Assembly (NCBI GenBank): GCA_022711465.1
Contig: JAKLEZ010000001.1
Coordinates: forward strand, 1 to 64,000
Origin: Planctomycetota bacterium
GTDB lineage: Bacteria; Planctomycetota; Phycisphaerae; UBA1845; PWPN01
DNA: 64,000 nt
Direction: 5' to 3'
Shown here: positions 34,601-41,050 of the stretch, in pieces
Position numbering within the stretch: position 1 is the stretch's first letter
Layout of the letters: each line of letters starts with the position of its first letter
Notes under the pieces: model-generated
The model's input: the letters and a program-made list of their open reading frames with translations, nothing else
What the model was told of the DNA's origin: nothing
The model's database searches: none
Program-made: the position numbers and the translations under genes

Positions 34601-35994
34601 TCCTGCAGACCGTGGCGGCTTTCCTGCTTCCCACCTTCGTGATCGGTCCAGAGGTAGTGTGGGGAGTCAATATCGAGGCGACGCTCTACAACGCGGTGGC
34701 GTCGGCGGGCCTTGCGGCGGACCCCGGCTCACCTACCACCGTCTACTACACCCATGACCCCAACGGCAATACGCTCAGCCGCCAGGAGGGAACCAATGCC
34801 ACCATCTACAGCTACGACAGCCAGGACCGACTCACCCGGGTCACAGAGGGCGCCAAAGCGACGACCTATGCGTACGATGCCGACGGCATCCGTACCGGGA
34901 TGACGACCAATGGCGTGACCACCCGGTACATCATCGACAAGACACAGCCCTTCGCCAGGGTGCTGGTCGAGAACGACGGAATCCAGGAAGTCAGTTATGT
35001 CTATGGCGACGACCTCATCAGCATGAAACGTCCGGGAGCGGGGACCAGCTACTATCACTGCGATGGTCAGGGTTCGACCCGACAACTGACTGGCGCGGAC
35101 GGGACGGTCAGTGACAGCTATACGTACGATGCCTTCGGCGTCTTGCTGAATCGCACCGGCAGCACGGTCAACAACTACCTCTATACGGGAGAGCAGTACG
35201 ATCCGAACACGGGCTTCTACTATCTGCGGGCCCGCTACTACAACGCGTCGTTGGGCCGGTTCACGACCATGGATAGCTGGGAAGGATCGATCTGGGACCC
35301 GGCTTCGCTGCACAAGTATCTTTACTGCTCAAACGACCCGGTGAACAAGATCGACCCGAGCGGTCACGCCTTCTTCTCGCTTGCCGGCGTACTGACCATT
35401 CTGGCCGTGCTGGCCATTGTGATCTGGTATGGCTTCATCGTGGCCGGCTGTCCCACGTACCGCAAGTACAGTGAGGAACGCATCTTCCCGGGCTACGCCG
35501 GACTTGCATGCCGAGTCAGCTGGAACGACCCCCGGGGCGAATACGAGGTCTACCTGCTGTGGGGCCTGTTTGATGACTGGTTCTGGGCCAACGAGAGCAA
35601 CTTCGAGTACCGGCAGGGAGGTTACGTCTGGAAGTTGTTGAGCCGCGGGAAGAGGACCTGGGAGTGTCACAGCCACGCGACCCAATTCGTCCAGTATGTC
35701 GCCAATTACCAGGCCACACAGAACGATCTGCTGCGTAGCTGGTGCGTGGGTCGTCTGGCCGTAGGGGTTTCCGCGATAAGCCCGGCCGGCCGGCACGTCT
35801 TGGCCGTGGGTGTCTATCCGCAAGCGGCGGTCACCAACAAGAGCCAGATCAGGCAGACCATGGGATTCGATTCCTGGTTCTGGGGCAAAGACGCGCCGTA
35901 CCACCGGCCCAGCATCTTCTGTGTCCAGGACGGAATCTTGGACAACTGGACACCCAGGGTGGACACTCGCCCGGTCGGTCCGCCGCCGGCATGA
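22693..35994 (+). CDS. Giant secreted multi-domain RHS/YD-repeat protein (4433 aa)
   Basis: The signal peptide (about 1-40, ending SPVVAAD) follows ATG 22693, which has AGAGG eight bases upstream. Domains in order: Pro/Ala linker; two dockerin-like calcium repeats, DFDNDGDVDLDDL and DLDHDGDVDLDDF (about 128-186); PKD domain interrupted by a laminin-G-like sandwich (about 236-412); two PKD; terpenoid-cyclase-like alpha/alpha toroid (about 645-979, WWLHKNQ and QQTDGGWPDYY); four PKD; an unrecognised region; 13 He_PIG/cadherin-like repeats (about 1491-2686, pattern PPRITSTP...Y.Y.V.A.D.DGD); two Ig-like; RHS N-terminal plug; YD repeats (about 3076-4199); RHS core (YYLRARYYNASLGRFTTMDS). After the core come a transmembrane helix (4227-4252) and a 180-residue tip with C4325, H4368 and D4417 in papain-like spacing. 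Two hydrophobic segments interrupt the YD repeats near 3936-3989. Probably a surface adhesin or contact-dependent effector; no immunity gene is recognised. Confidence 0.93.
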   Translation: MTLPFVSENVMFGSRVAGCVFALAAVLAFQAGGLSPVVAADPAPTAPGPTASSGFQYPSADYGASPKAPQTFVGQGLAPAPAESSSANAADDASKVAPSKATVPPTPHAAASSAGMAQAPPAAAGLSPADFDNDGDVDLDDLLHFTTCLSGAGLTPSDPSCGDADLDHDGDVDLDDFGLFQIMLSGPGPTAEAGGPYRVAESAVQDVLGGLWPVTLDGRGSHAGDPGNAIVSYLWEGHLFRKETFDGATLDTARWNAANTVQNDNVTVAGKNSWGPSYAFTQEPLDRAEGIRIQAQVTCPSLCHAMWGVKHNVASTSYTVMPYAIYFRDNGYLHIYEDGSDRGHVGYYSTGTTYEVRIDVKPVTGASYSIRPPGCSEWLPLYDSTYGGASGFVVGLTVYSASVSMDDLFHPTKSLAGDVAECWIAAAGEARLTVTNATGQTGTDTTSIGIDGQVPTAVCGGPYHGPLGAIVAFDALSSDDDVAITHYAWDFGDGGTATGRYVKHVYAAAGTYNVTLTVEDHVGQTGTAATTATIEAMAVCVPWEYDRRSGREVPHSVWDGLQTRVKAVVFTDTAANQLTYNWDFGDGNAPATGTVSDKRAVEASHTYRGPAGALYTATLTIHDPQHGDLVDTYPVEIHARDLTIEVNTAIDEGLWWLHKNQTIGGTGNVDYSWRSYGGYWMGSTASTIHAMEINGHVPTRLAEQDPYAEDVSRALDTMFTGLTRYWIGPQTYGDPDSNANTVGLSVNSDRPIYEGGMVMDAIAASGAPDLMACRGDAITSGRTYREIAREMADQYAWGQTDIGGWRYSWNSDEDNSACQWAAIGFMGTRIAFGLDAPAWVKDRNDAWLTRSYNGTGFGYTGAGNGEATTPSGMVQLAFCGKTVEDNRWKTAEAWIANNWEWWKKTNNVYAWYAFAKAMRLAQPQPVTQLTATGMDWYDHLTAGLTKYILNRQQTDGGWPDYYGRVFASAWQVTILTPTLFTRPPVAMAGDDVVWAFDRPLTFDSSLSYHTDPVRLVVQYEWDFDGDGAYEYVGVEPTVQHIYAFDPAIVYPTVYSARLRVTDDIGQTDTDVRQVTIAEPPHPPIGVIGGPYQATAGVPFQPDASGSYDIDPGDFITRQEWDFNGSDGYDFEDPDAAVDCPAARACPRVSWTFDTPGVYNIGLRVWDNAVLHAELTKLASVPVYTTVTVSGNIAPIAHAGGPYDTVECRPLQLDGTASSDANGDAITYAWDLDGDGEYDDATGPAPSHTWDTAGVYTVGLIVSDGLLSSQAVQVQVTVGDSTPQVTVIGPDKRAAGQLGLFDALVASACEVEAVEWDWDFDSTEFNPSGDTGAAQEHVYVSQGTYAVAVRVTDKNGAAAIGTKVVQISAADTPRVYADTRMKVIVGRRDYDVARHVHMAQFALLNQSAVPMTGPIGLAFSDINPSSVVLLNASGTVPHPSEPERQIAYVDFSSLLTNNTLAAGASVGPKWVEFQGPQDVAFTFDAFAYLFNSPPRITSAPVVTATEGQRYRYEVVAVDDDGDPIRFGLTATGGIAPPAGMSIHPLCGLVDWMPGQQAAGAQPVTVVVDDGMPGSTAQQAFEITVSAVNVAPTITSTPITTAIINAVYTYPVQASDPDGDPISYALTEAPTDMTLSSNGLVQWTPTAPGGRQIRLTVTDDHGHVTGQDYVLTAVGCEAPPRITSEPVLAAAEGQPYTYQVVADGAVTAFSLATAPAGMTISPSGLISWTPPYHAAGARTVKVTVATATPDCQAEQIFQIEVENRNGAPSFITVPVTAATEGVYYRYGAQATDHDGETVAYTLIQGPEGMKVNPVAGVIEWIPSQTAAAGSPHTVIITATDPLRARTVQTFQIQVTAQEMPPRIVSEPIYGAVEGALYEYQVVAEDPDDDQLVYALPRAPTGMTISSTGLIQWGPPQDAAAHNPQIVEISVTDPAGHLASQVYQVFVRAVNVPPEITSEPATAGVEGQVYRYSVVATDADLDVLTYSLVTTPGGMNIHPRTGLIDWLVPQTAATANPHSVTVAVSDGIETVQQSFEITVAEVNVGPIITSTPEDRATVDEPYTYDVVGSDPDGDPVVFSLIEGPEDMTIDPASGAVQWTPREGDFGNHAVIIRVDDDRGHFVTQVYTLFVSELGHDTLPQITSTPIFSAQVDQQYRYQVIAEDLDGDPLFYALLLAPPGMAVDTNAGLVTWTPTAAQIGSHEVHVKVDDRRIGYAVQTYFVTVSLHGDNSPPRITSTPPFTARVDEMYVYPVAATDPDNDALRFTLVKAPVGAGIDSATGQLTWTPSAEQVGRHDVTVRVDDGRGGWGEQQYSLTVSLTGENRSPDITSTPALAAGVDQVYAYQVVAVDPDLDPVVYVLETKPSGMTIGATTGLIGWTPGVADLGVHEVSVKATDGKGGWAIQSYALTVSQAGGNTSPRFISAPVTAAQADAAYSYPAKAVDDDGDSITYSLVTAPDGMVVIAASGLIEWTPQATQLGTHPVVLRAEDGKGGYTQQSFHVTVSADGTNRAPRIVSTAITTVMAGQNYQYVVVASDDDGDALSFALETAPAGMTVDAATGAIGWATTAEDVGRHPVTIKVTDSDGAWTMQPYELEVRVNQPPQIVSSPSTRAVVDMPYRYEVKATDAEMSRLGFALDQPVEGMAIDAQTGVITWTPTAAQVGPHPVVVVVRDSLDAEARQNYTLTVYTGADADLYAPEVTVTAAPRTVNPGEPVTLTVKATDDLIVTALALTVNDAPIALTTDGQAVFTPAAPGAFVARATATDLAGHVGKGTTDFYARTPGDSVAPTVAITSPAADAELKAPTAIVGTASDDNLYKYTLAYRSVGTEEYIELATGYTSVVGGTLGTLDTTLMMNGMYEVRLRAEDTNGNVNEVTTGYSVAGNLKLGNFSISFVDLDIPVSGIPITLTRTYESRDKTQGEFGFGWTLDITSLRIKKNKPAGKDWEQHLVRGLAGMNRFVLVPKRAHIVSITWPDGRVEQFVMRVVPSDQMFFPLEYFNSVRFDPIAPATSKLVVLGDTSGMYTGGPPIDADAPSEGDLVFYSGDLFDPTSYRITTLEGQEFTLSGAPNSPTSDLTAIKDLNNNTIQITRSGITHSSGKGVLFERDAQDRLAAIVDPNGGRITYQYDDRGDLVSVTNQAGSVTRFAYDQHHYLLEIIDPNGNSLARNIYDDQGRLIASIDAQGHRTEFEHQVDTRQEIVRDRLGHPTVYEYDTRGNIASITNALGQRTAYTYDDRDNKLSETDPLGHVKSYTYDANNRTLSATDAAGNRVSYQYNSRGDLLTETDPNGNTTTTNYDDRGNVTSIVGPTGAITAFTIDPAGNRTSMTDPIGRVTRYTYDTSGNQTSETNPDGHTTALVYDANGNKRRQLQTRTTPAGPETVATEFSYDGTGRLVEEKDTQGRVTKTEYGLTGQVSAIAAKTGTRANFEYQAHGKVTRVSYENGTTLAYAYDAEGRLVSSTDQAGRTLHYIRDEVGRITRTEYPDGSSTQNEYDAAGRLIRIVDQRGNVTRYTYDEAGRRLSQTDALGHVTSFKYDRAGNVIEVKDARGSVTRFEYDAANRKVRTVFADGSTVSTEYDVAGQRVAETDQAGAITRFTYDGSAHLVAVTDPAGHVTRYDYDELGNQVAQTDAAGRVTRFEYDSLGRRTRRTLPLGMSATTTFDAAGKAQSITDFMGRTTVLGYDQGQMLSVKTLPDSSEVRYVHSPSGKVLTVTDTQGTTSYEYDLSDHLVRQTNPSGDIVTYTYDPSGNRTSVHTSAGTTTYTYDELNRLATVVDPDGGVTSCSYDAVGNRAGVTRPNGTTTEYTYDALNRLTRLVNRKPNGEVLSSYDYTLGPAGNRTRVVEHTGRTVDYAYDVLYRLVQEKINDPLTGTATLVYTYDGVGNRLSQKITTTGSETVVTYVYDANDRLIQESRVVTLAEGNVGGRGTQYAGASLSPRAGGIRGAFLAVSMATLLLPLTILWPGAAKQGRGMHRRRILLQTVAAFLLPTFVIGPEVVWGVNIEATLYNAVASAGLAADPGSPTTVYYTHDPNGNTLSRQEGTNATIYSYDSQDRLTRVTEGAKATTYAYDADGIRTGMTTNGVTTRYIIDKTQPFARVLVENDGIQEVSYVYGDDLISMKRPGAGTSYYHCDGQGSTRQLTGADGTVSDSYTYDAFGVLLNRTGSTVNNYLYTGEQYDPNTGFYYLRARYYNASLGRFTTMDSWEGSIWDPASLHKYLYCSNDPVNKIDPSGHAFFSLAGVLTILAVLAIVIWYGFIVAGCPTYRKYSEERIFPGYAGLACRVSWNDPRGEYEVYLLWGLFDDWFWANESNFEYRQGGYVWKLLSRGKRTWECHSHATQFVQYVANYQATQNDLLRSWCVGRLAVGVSAISPAGRHVLAVGVYPQAAVTNKSQIRQTMGFDSWFWGKDAPYHRPSIFCVQDGILDNWTPRVDTRPVGPPPA

Positions 35995-36104
35995 ACTCGG
36001 AGGATTGCCGGCCATAACGAGAGCGAGCCAGGGAGCGCCCCGGGGCTGCAGGAGACCGCGCGCTCGTCGGTCGGGTACCTGCCGCCTGTTCGTCCGCGGC
36101 GGGA

Positions 36105-37574
36105 TCACTTCTTGTTCGATGATCCTGCCGTGCACTTGAGTGCCAGCAAGGCCAGCAGCATGCACAGCAAGGGAGCGGCGCCCATTGCCCCACAGGCGTT
36201 GAAATGGGAGATCACGGTCACGATCCGGCGTTCCTCGTGGGTGATGGATGGATCGGGTCGGGCCGTGTCGGCGTCGCAGGCATCGCCCATGCCGTCGCTG
36301 TCGGCATCCTCCTGGCCGGGGTTGGGATTGACCGGGCAGTTGTCGAGGCAATCAAGGACGCCGTCCGCGTCGGCGTCGGCCTCTGCGGCGCCGCAGCCAC
36401 AAGCACCCGGTTCGGTCTTGAACGGATCATCAGGGCAGCCGTCCCGGCAATCGAGCGTGCCGTCCGCGTCGGAATCCGCATCCGCCACCCCGCAGTCGCA
36501 GGCCCCCGGTGCGGTCTTGTTGAGGTCGTCCGGGCAGGTGTCGGTGCAATCTGCAACCCCGTCACCATCGGTGTCGGCATCGGCCACACCGCAGCCGCAG
36601 GCGCCCGGGGCAATCTTGGCGAGGTCGTTCGGGCAACTGTCGACGCAATCCGGCGTGCCGTCGCCGTCGCCGTCGGTCTCGGCCACGCCGCAACCGCAGG
36701 TTCCCGGCAAGGTCTTCGTTGGATCGCGCGGGCAGGGGTCGCTGCAATCGGGGCTGCCGTCGCCGTCAGAGTCGGTATCGGGCACGCCGCACCCGCACAC
36801 CCCGGGCGCAGCCTTGGCCACGTCGTCCGGGCAGCCGTCGAGACAATCGAGCACGCCGTCGCCGTCGCGATCCGTGTCGGGGACTCCACAGCCACATACC
36901 CCGGGTGCAGTCTTGCCGGGATCGCCCGGGCACTGGTCGACGCCCCCCCCGGGCGTGACCTGAATGCCGTCGACGCCGACCACGGTGACCTGGCCGTCGG
37001 CCGTACCGGTGCCGAGCAGGTCGAACTGCAGCCGAACGCGGGTGCCGGGGGCCAGCGTGGCGATGGTGGCCGTGACGGTGAACCAACCGTCTCGAGTGGT
37101 TGAAGGCGTCCGAGTGACGATCAGGGGGTCGAAGTCGATGTTGCCGGGCGAGTCATTGTAGAAGTAGTCGTTCACCCCGGCGGTGTAGATGAGCGGGGCG
37201 AGTGTATCCGGATCGAGCAACCGGGCGGTAAAAGCGTCGGGCAGAGCGCTGCCTCCGACGAAATCGCCGGCGACGACCAGCACGTACTCGAACACGAGCG
37301 TGCCGGTTTCGTCGATCACGAAATCCTGATAGAGCGAACTAGAAGCAACGGCCCCCGTCGTCCCAGCCTCGTCGAGGAGGGCGAATCCGCCCTGGCCGTC
37401 AGCGAGGGGGGTAACGATACTCCCCGCCTTGACGACCCATCCGTTGAGTGCGTCTTCAAAGCTGGGGTTGGCAACCTCCGCGTGTGTTCCTGGGGCAAGC
37501 CCCAGACAGGATGCCGCAGCCGCCAGCACCGCCACGCCGTGCACCCGGCGGAGCCCTCTTTTCACAGTCCTCAT
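36105..37574 (-). CDS. Secreted protein with thrombospondin-3-like calcium repeats and C-terminal sorting tail
   Basis: Protein of 489 residues from ATG 37574, which has GGAGG nine bases upstream; the frame extends to 37859 without signal-peptide character. A signal peptide ends at THA (about residue 31). Residues 32-230 form a beta-sandwich (NPSFEDALNGWVVKAGS), typical of carbohydrate-binding-like domains. Six repeats of about 33 residues follow, each with CGCGV.DTD.DGDG..DC.D.CP.D, i.e. thrombospondin type 3-like calcium loops. A last one reads DADSDGMGDACD. The C-terminus has CGAMGAAPLLCMLLALLALKC and a short basic end. This resembles the MYXO-CTERM/GlyGly-CTERM layout (Cys-Gly, hydrophobic helix, basic residues), so processing and surface anchoring are likely. 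Function otherwise unknown. It converges on the giant RHS gene. Confidence 0.82.
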   Translation of the reverse strand: MRTVKRGLRRVHGVAVLAAAASCLGLAPGTHAEVANPSFEDALNGWVVKAGSIVTPLADGQGGFALLDEAGTTGAVASSSLYQDFVIDETGTLVFEYVLVVAGDFVGGSALPDAFTARLLDPDTLAPLIYTAGVNDYFYNDSPGNIDFDPLIVTRTPSTTRDGWFTVTATIATLAPGTRVRLQFDLLGTGTADGQVTVVGVDGIQVTPGGGVDQCPGDPGKTAPGVCGCGVPDTDRDGDGVLDCLDGCPDDVAKAAPGVCGCGVPDTDSDGDGSPDCSDPCPRDPTKTLPGTCGCGVAETDGDGDGTPDCVDSCPNDLAKIAPGACGCGVADADTDGDGVADCTDTCPDDLNKTAPGACDCGVADADSDADGTLDCRDGCPDDPFKTEPGACGCGAAEADADADGVLDCLDNCPVNPNPGQEDADSDGMGDACDADTARPDPSITHEERRIVTVISHFNACGAMGAAPLLCMLLALLALKCTAGSSNKK

Positions 37575-38377
37575 GGCAATAAGCCTCCCCCCCATCGCAA
37601 GCCACTCCGGGGTCTTCTTGGATCTCACCGCGTGGAGCCGGCCAACGGTTGTCTCCGTGGCAACCCAGGATAACTCGGGCGCCACCGCTTGGCCGTCCCC
37701 CTCTCTGACGTGTCTCCAGACTCCCACCTCTTGATGATACCCCGAACAAGCGAAGATTTCAAGCAGAGCAGAACGGAAATCGGCCAGGCGAAGGGTTTTG
37801 GTTCGGTCCGGGGTCCGATGGCGGTCAACGGATGCGTGGATCTTGAGCGGGGCGGCCATGCCTGGTGGGATTATCGGCTGTGACCTGGCAGTCGCGGTCC
37901 TGGGCGGCGTTGTTCATGCTCAGGCCGACGCCGGCGGTTCTGCCCGGGGGGCGGTCCACATGCTGAGAGGTGGGTGAGCGTCTGGCCCAGGTGGGAATGT
38001 GGCCGGTCACTCGCCGTTGGAGTGTCCTGACGCGTTCTTCATGACCTGGATGGTTGATGGCGGCCGCCGCCACTGAAGCGGCTCATGGCCCCGCCGAAGC
38101 CGACCCCTCGTTCGGCAGCAGCCGATGGGCGTTTGGGGAGAGGTCTGGCATCCGATCAGGTGGCTCGCGGAGCTGGCGTGCTGATCGATGTGGGGCTCGC
38201 GGTCTGTCCGTTGAGGAGTGACCCGGTCGCAGCGGGCTGGGTGGTGGCGGGCGGCTGGGCTTGGCAGCCCGCGTTGGTCCGCGATAATGAAGCCGCCGGA
38301 TATGCTGCTTACGAGCGGATCATCGCTGCGGACGGCTTCATCGGTTCCGAGTGCGGGCTCGAAGGAGGTCTGACCAC
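37575..38377. other. 803-bp divergent gap
   Basis: Lies between the thrombospondin-repeat gene and the KaiC-like/PPDK gene. A 98-residue frame at 38085-38381 plus is the best candidate but overlaps the next start by four bases and matches nothing. GAAGGAGG at 38361-38368 is the ribosome site of the next gene. Confidence 0.45.
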
Positions 38378-40990
38378 ATGACGGGCGCGCAACTGACAAC
38401 TGGGCTCAAGGGCCTGGACGGCGTTCTCAAGGCGCTGCTGCCCGGAGACAACATCGTCTGGCAGGTGGACTCGGTTTCCGACTATGCGCCGTTCGTCCGC
38501 CCGTGCTGCGAGGCGGCCCGCAAGAACGGCTTGAAGGTCATCTACTTTCGCTTTGCCGAGCACCCCCCACTGCTGCCGGAAGATTCTGGCGCGGAAGTCG
38601 TCCGCCTTGATCCCGGCGAAGGGTTCGAGCGAGTCATTCGCCAGATTCACAGCGTGATCAACAACACCCGCGACCAGGGCGTTTACATCTTCGACTGTCT
38701 TTCGGATCTGGCTGCCGACTGGTACAGCGATCGGATGCTGGGCAACTTCTTTCTGCTCATCTGTCCCTACGTCTACGACGTTGGAGGGCTGGCCTGTTTC
38801 GCGATGTTGCGCAACCATCATTCGTTTCATGCCTGCTCGACGATCATGTCCACGACGCAGATCATGATCGACACTTTCCGGTATAAGGGGTCTCTCTACC
38901 TCCATCCGCTGAAGGTGCAGCATCGGCACTCCCCCACCATGTACATGCTTCACGCCTGGAAGGGTGACGAGATGCCCCCGGTGATCGACAGCCCCACGAT
39001 TGCGGAGATACTCACGTCTGTTCCCCAGGTCGGGTGGCTTGCGGCCCGGACGCGGCCGGACGTGTGGGACCGCACCTTCCTGCGTGCGGAGCATCTCCTG
39101 GAGCACATCAAGCAGGGCGACAGTGATCACGAGGAGCTCCAGGACCTGCTCAATCGTCTTCTTCGCATGCTGATTTCCCGCGATGAACGTGTGCTCGAAC
39201 TGGCCCGCAAGCACTTCCTTGTAGAGGATCTGGTCCGCATCTGGAAGCGGACCATCGGCACCGGGCTGATCGGCGGCAAGTCGGTGGGCATGCTGCTGGC
39301 CCGGGCGATCCTCCGGCACAGTGATCCCCGCTGGAAGACTCTGCTCGAGGAGCATGACTCGTTTTTCATCGGCTCAGACGTGTTCTACACCTACCTGGTC
39401 CAGAACGGATGCTGGTGGCTGCGCGAGAAGCAGCGTGACCCAAGGACACTCCTGGAGGGGGCGGAGGAGGTTCGCCGCCGCATTCTGACCGGCAGTTTCT
39501 CCGCGGTGATTCGCCGAGATTTCGCCGACATGCTCGACTACTTCGGCCAGAGCCCGATCATTGTCCGTTCGAGCAGCCTGCTCGAGGACGCCTTCGGCAA
39601 CTCCTTCGCCGGCCAGTATGAGAGCCTGTTCTGCGTCAACCAGGGGTCGCGTGAAGAGCGGCTCGAGGACTTCATCGCCGCGGTCAAGACCATCTACGCG
39701 AGCGCCATGGGCGAACGTGCGCTGCAGTACCGACTGCGGCGAGGCATGCTCGACGATGACGAGCAGATGTCGCTGCTGGTCCAGCGTGTGTCGGGGACGT
39801 TTTACCAAAACCTGTACTATCCCCAGGCCGCCGGGGTGGCCTTGTCGTTCAACCCCTACGCGTGGGACGAGCAGATTGACCCGAAGGCTGGCGTCCTGCG
39901 TCTCGTCTTTGGGCTGGGCACGCGGGCCGTGGATCGAACGGACGACGACTACACGCGGGTGGTTGCCCTGAACGTGCCTGGCAAACGACCGGAGGCGGAT
40001 ATCGAGCAGATCCGCCGCTACACCCAGCACAAGGTGGATGTGCTCGACCGGCAGGGCAGCCAGCTGGTTTCGCGGGAGTTCCTGGACGTCATCAAGGACT
40101 GCCCGGGCCTGCCCTTGGAGGTGTTCGCCTCGCGCGATCTGGAGGCCGAACGACTCGCCGTCGAGACCGGCAGGCGCGACCTTGTCCCCTACATGCTGAC
40201 CTTCGAGAGGCTGCTTGAGACCAGCTCCTTCCCGGCGGATATGCGTCAGATGCTCGAGGCCCTGGAGGCGGCCTATGCCTGCCCGGTGGACACGGAGTTC
40301 ACAGTCAACTTCCTCGACGGAGAGAACTACCGGATCAATCTGGTTCAGTGCCGCCCCCTGCATGTGGCGAATCCGGGCCGGGTCACGGCTCTTCCCCAGG
40401 TGATAGCCGAGAAGGACATCGTTTTTACCGCCCGCGGCGCCGTGGTCGGACAGAGCCGCGCCGAGGTGATTGATCGACTGATCTATGTCGTTCCCTCGGC
40501 CTACGGCGGTCTGCCGGTGAGTGAGCGGTATGCCGTCGCCCGGCTGATCGGTCGGCTGATGCGTCACCCGACGACCCAATCCAGGCAGAAGGTGATGCTC
40601 CTCGGGCCGGGGCGATGGGGCACCAAGATGCCCTCGCTGGGCATCCCGGTTTCCTACGCCGAGATCAGCGGGGTCTCGGTGCTGTGCGAAATCGTGGCCA
40701 TGCACGAGGGTCTTGTTCCGGACGTCTCCCTGGGAACGCACTTCTTCAACGAACTCATCGAAGCCGAGATCCTTTACCTGGCCCTGTTTCCTGGGCGGGA
40801 GGGCAACTTCATCAATGAGGCATTCCTGAAGGGCCTGCCCAACCGTCTGGAGGAGCTGACGCCGAACGCTGCTCAGCGCGCCGATGTGGTCCGGGTCATT
40901 GATGCCGCCGATCTGACCGACCGCCAAGCGATCCACCTCAATGCGAACAACGTCAAGCAGGAAGTTGTCTGCTATCTCGCCCGGTCGTGA
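38378..40990 (+). CDS. Fusion of degenerate KaiC/RecA-like domain with PEP-synthase/PPDK ATP-binding domain
   Basis: Cytoplasmic protein of 870 residues. Residues 1-235 look like a KaiC/RecA-type fold (TGLKGLDGVLKALLPGDNIVWQV, VYIFDCLSDLAADW). The Walker A position is degraded: there is no GxxxxGK[ST]. From about 285 to 665 it matches the ATP-grasp-like N-terminal domain of pyruvate phosphate dikinase/PEP synthase: GLIGGKSVGM, SPIIVRSSSLLEDAFGNSFAGQYES, SLLVQRVSG and INLVQCRPL near the end. The swivelling phosphohistidine domain and the PEP/pyruvate TIM barrel are absent. Instead a 200-residue domain follows (LLGPGRWGTKMPSLGIPVSYAEI, VSLGTHFFNELIEAEILY) that I do not recognise. It is probably an ATP-dependent phosphotransferase with an unknown acceptor. 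ATG 38378 has AAGGAGG about nine bases upstream. Confidence 0.8.
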   Translation: MTGAQLTTGLKGLDGVLKALLPGDNIVWQVDSVSDYAPFVRPCCEAARKNGLKVIYFRFAEHPPLLPEDSGAEVVRLDPGEGFERVIRQIHSVINNTRDQGVYIFDCLSDLAADWYSDRMLGNFFLLICPYVYDVGGLACFAMLRNHHSFHACSTIMSTTQIMIDTFRYKGSLYLHPLKVQHRHSPTMYMLHAWKGDEMPPVIDSPTIAEILTSVPQVGWLAARTRPDVWDRTFLRAEHLLEHIKQGDSDHEELQDLLNRLLRMLISRDERVLELARKHFLVEDLVRIWKRTIGTGLIGGKSVGMLLARAILRHSDPRWKTLLEEHDSFFIGSDVFYTYLVQNGCWWLREKQRDPRTLLEGAEEVRRRILTGSFSAVIRRDFADMLDYFGQSPIIVRSSSLLEDAFGNSFAGQYESLFCVNQGSREERLEDFIAAVKTIYASAMGERALQYRLRRGMLDDDEQMSLLVQRVSGTFYQNLYYPQAAGVALSFNPYAWDEQIDPKAGVLRLVFGLGTRAVDRTDDDYTRVVALNVPGKRPEADIEQIRRYTQHKVDVLDRQGSQLVSREFLDVIKDCPGLPLEVFASRDLEAERLAVETGRRDLVPYMLTFERLLETSSFPADMRQMLEALEAAYACPVDTEFTVNFLDGENYRINLVQCRPLHVANPGRVTALPQVIAEKDIVFTARGAVVGQSRAEVIDRLIYVVPSAYGGLPVSERYAVARLIGRLMRHPTTQSRQKVMLLGPGRWGTKMPSLGIPVSYAEISGVSVLCEIVAMHEGLVPDVSLGTHFFNELIEAEILYLALFPGREGNFINEAFLKGLPNRLEELTPNAAQRADVVRVIDAADLTDRQAIHLNANNVKQEVVCYLARS

Positions 40991-41050
40991 TCAACCACCG
41001 CTGATTCCGGGCGGCGGACGAGCGGGCCTTGCCGGACCTCCCTCCGGGAG

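Noticed and set aside
36112..36963. Long plus-strand frames opposite the thrombospondin-repeat gene (284-300 residues, Ser/Pro or Ala/Val-rich)
   Set aside because: They are shadows of a repetitive high-GC gene; the minus strand has the signal peptide, calcium loops and sorting tail.
38085..38381. 98-residue frame before the KaiC-like/PPDK gene
   Set aside because: It overlaps the next start codon and contains the next gene's ribosome site; the sequence resembles nothing known.
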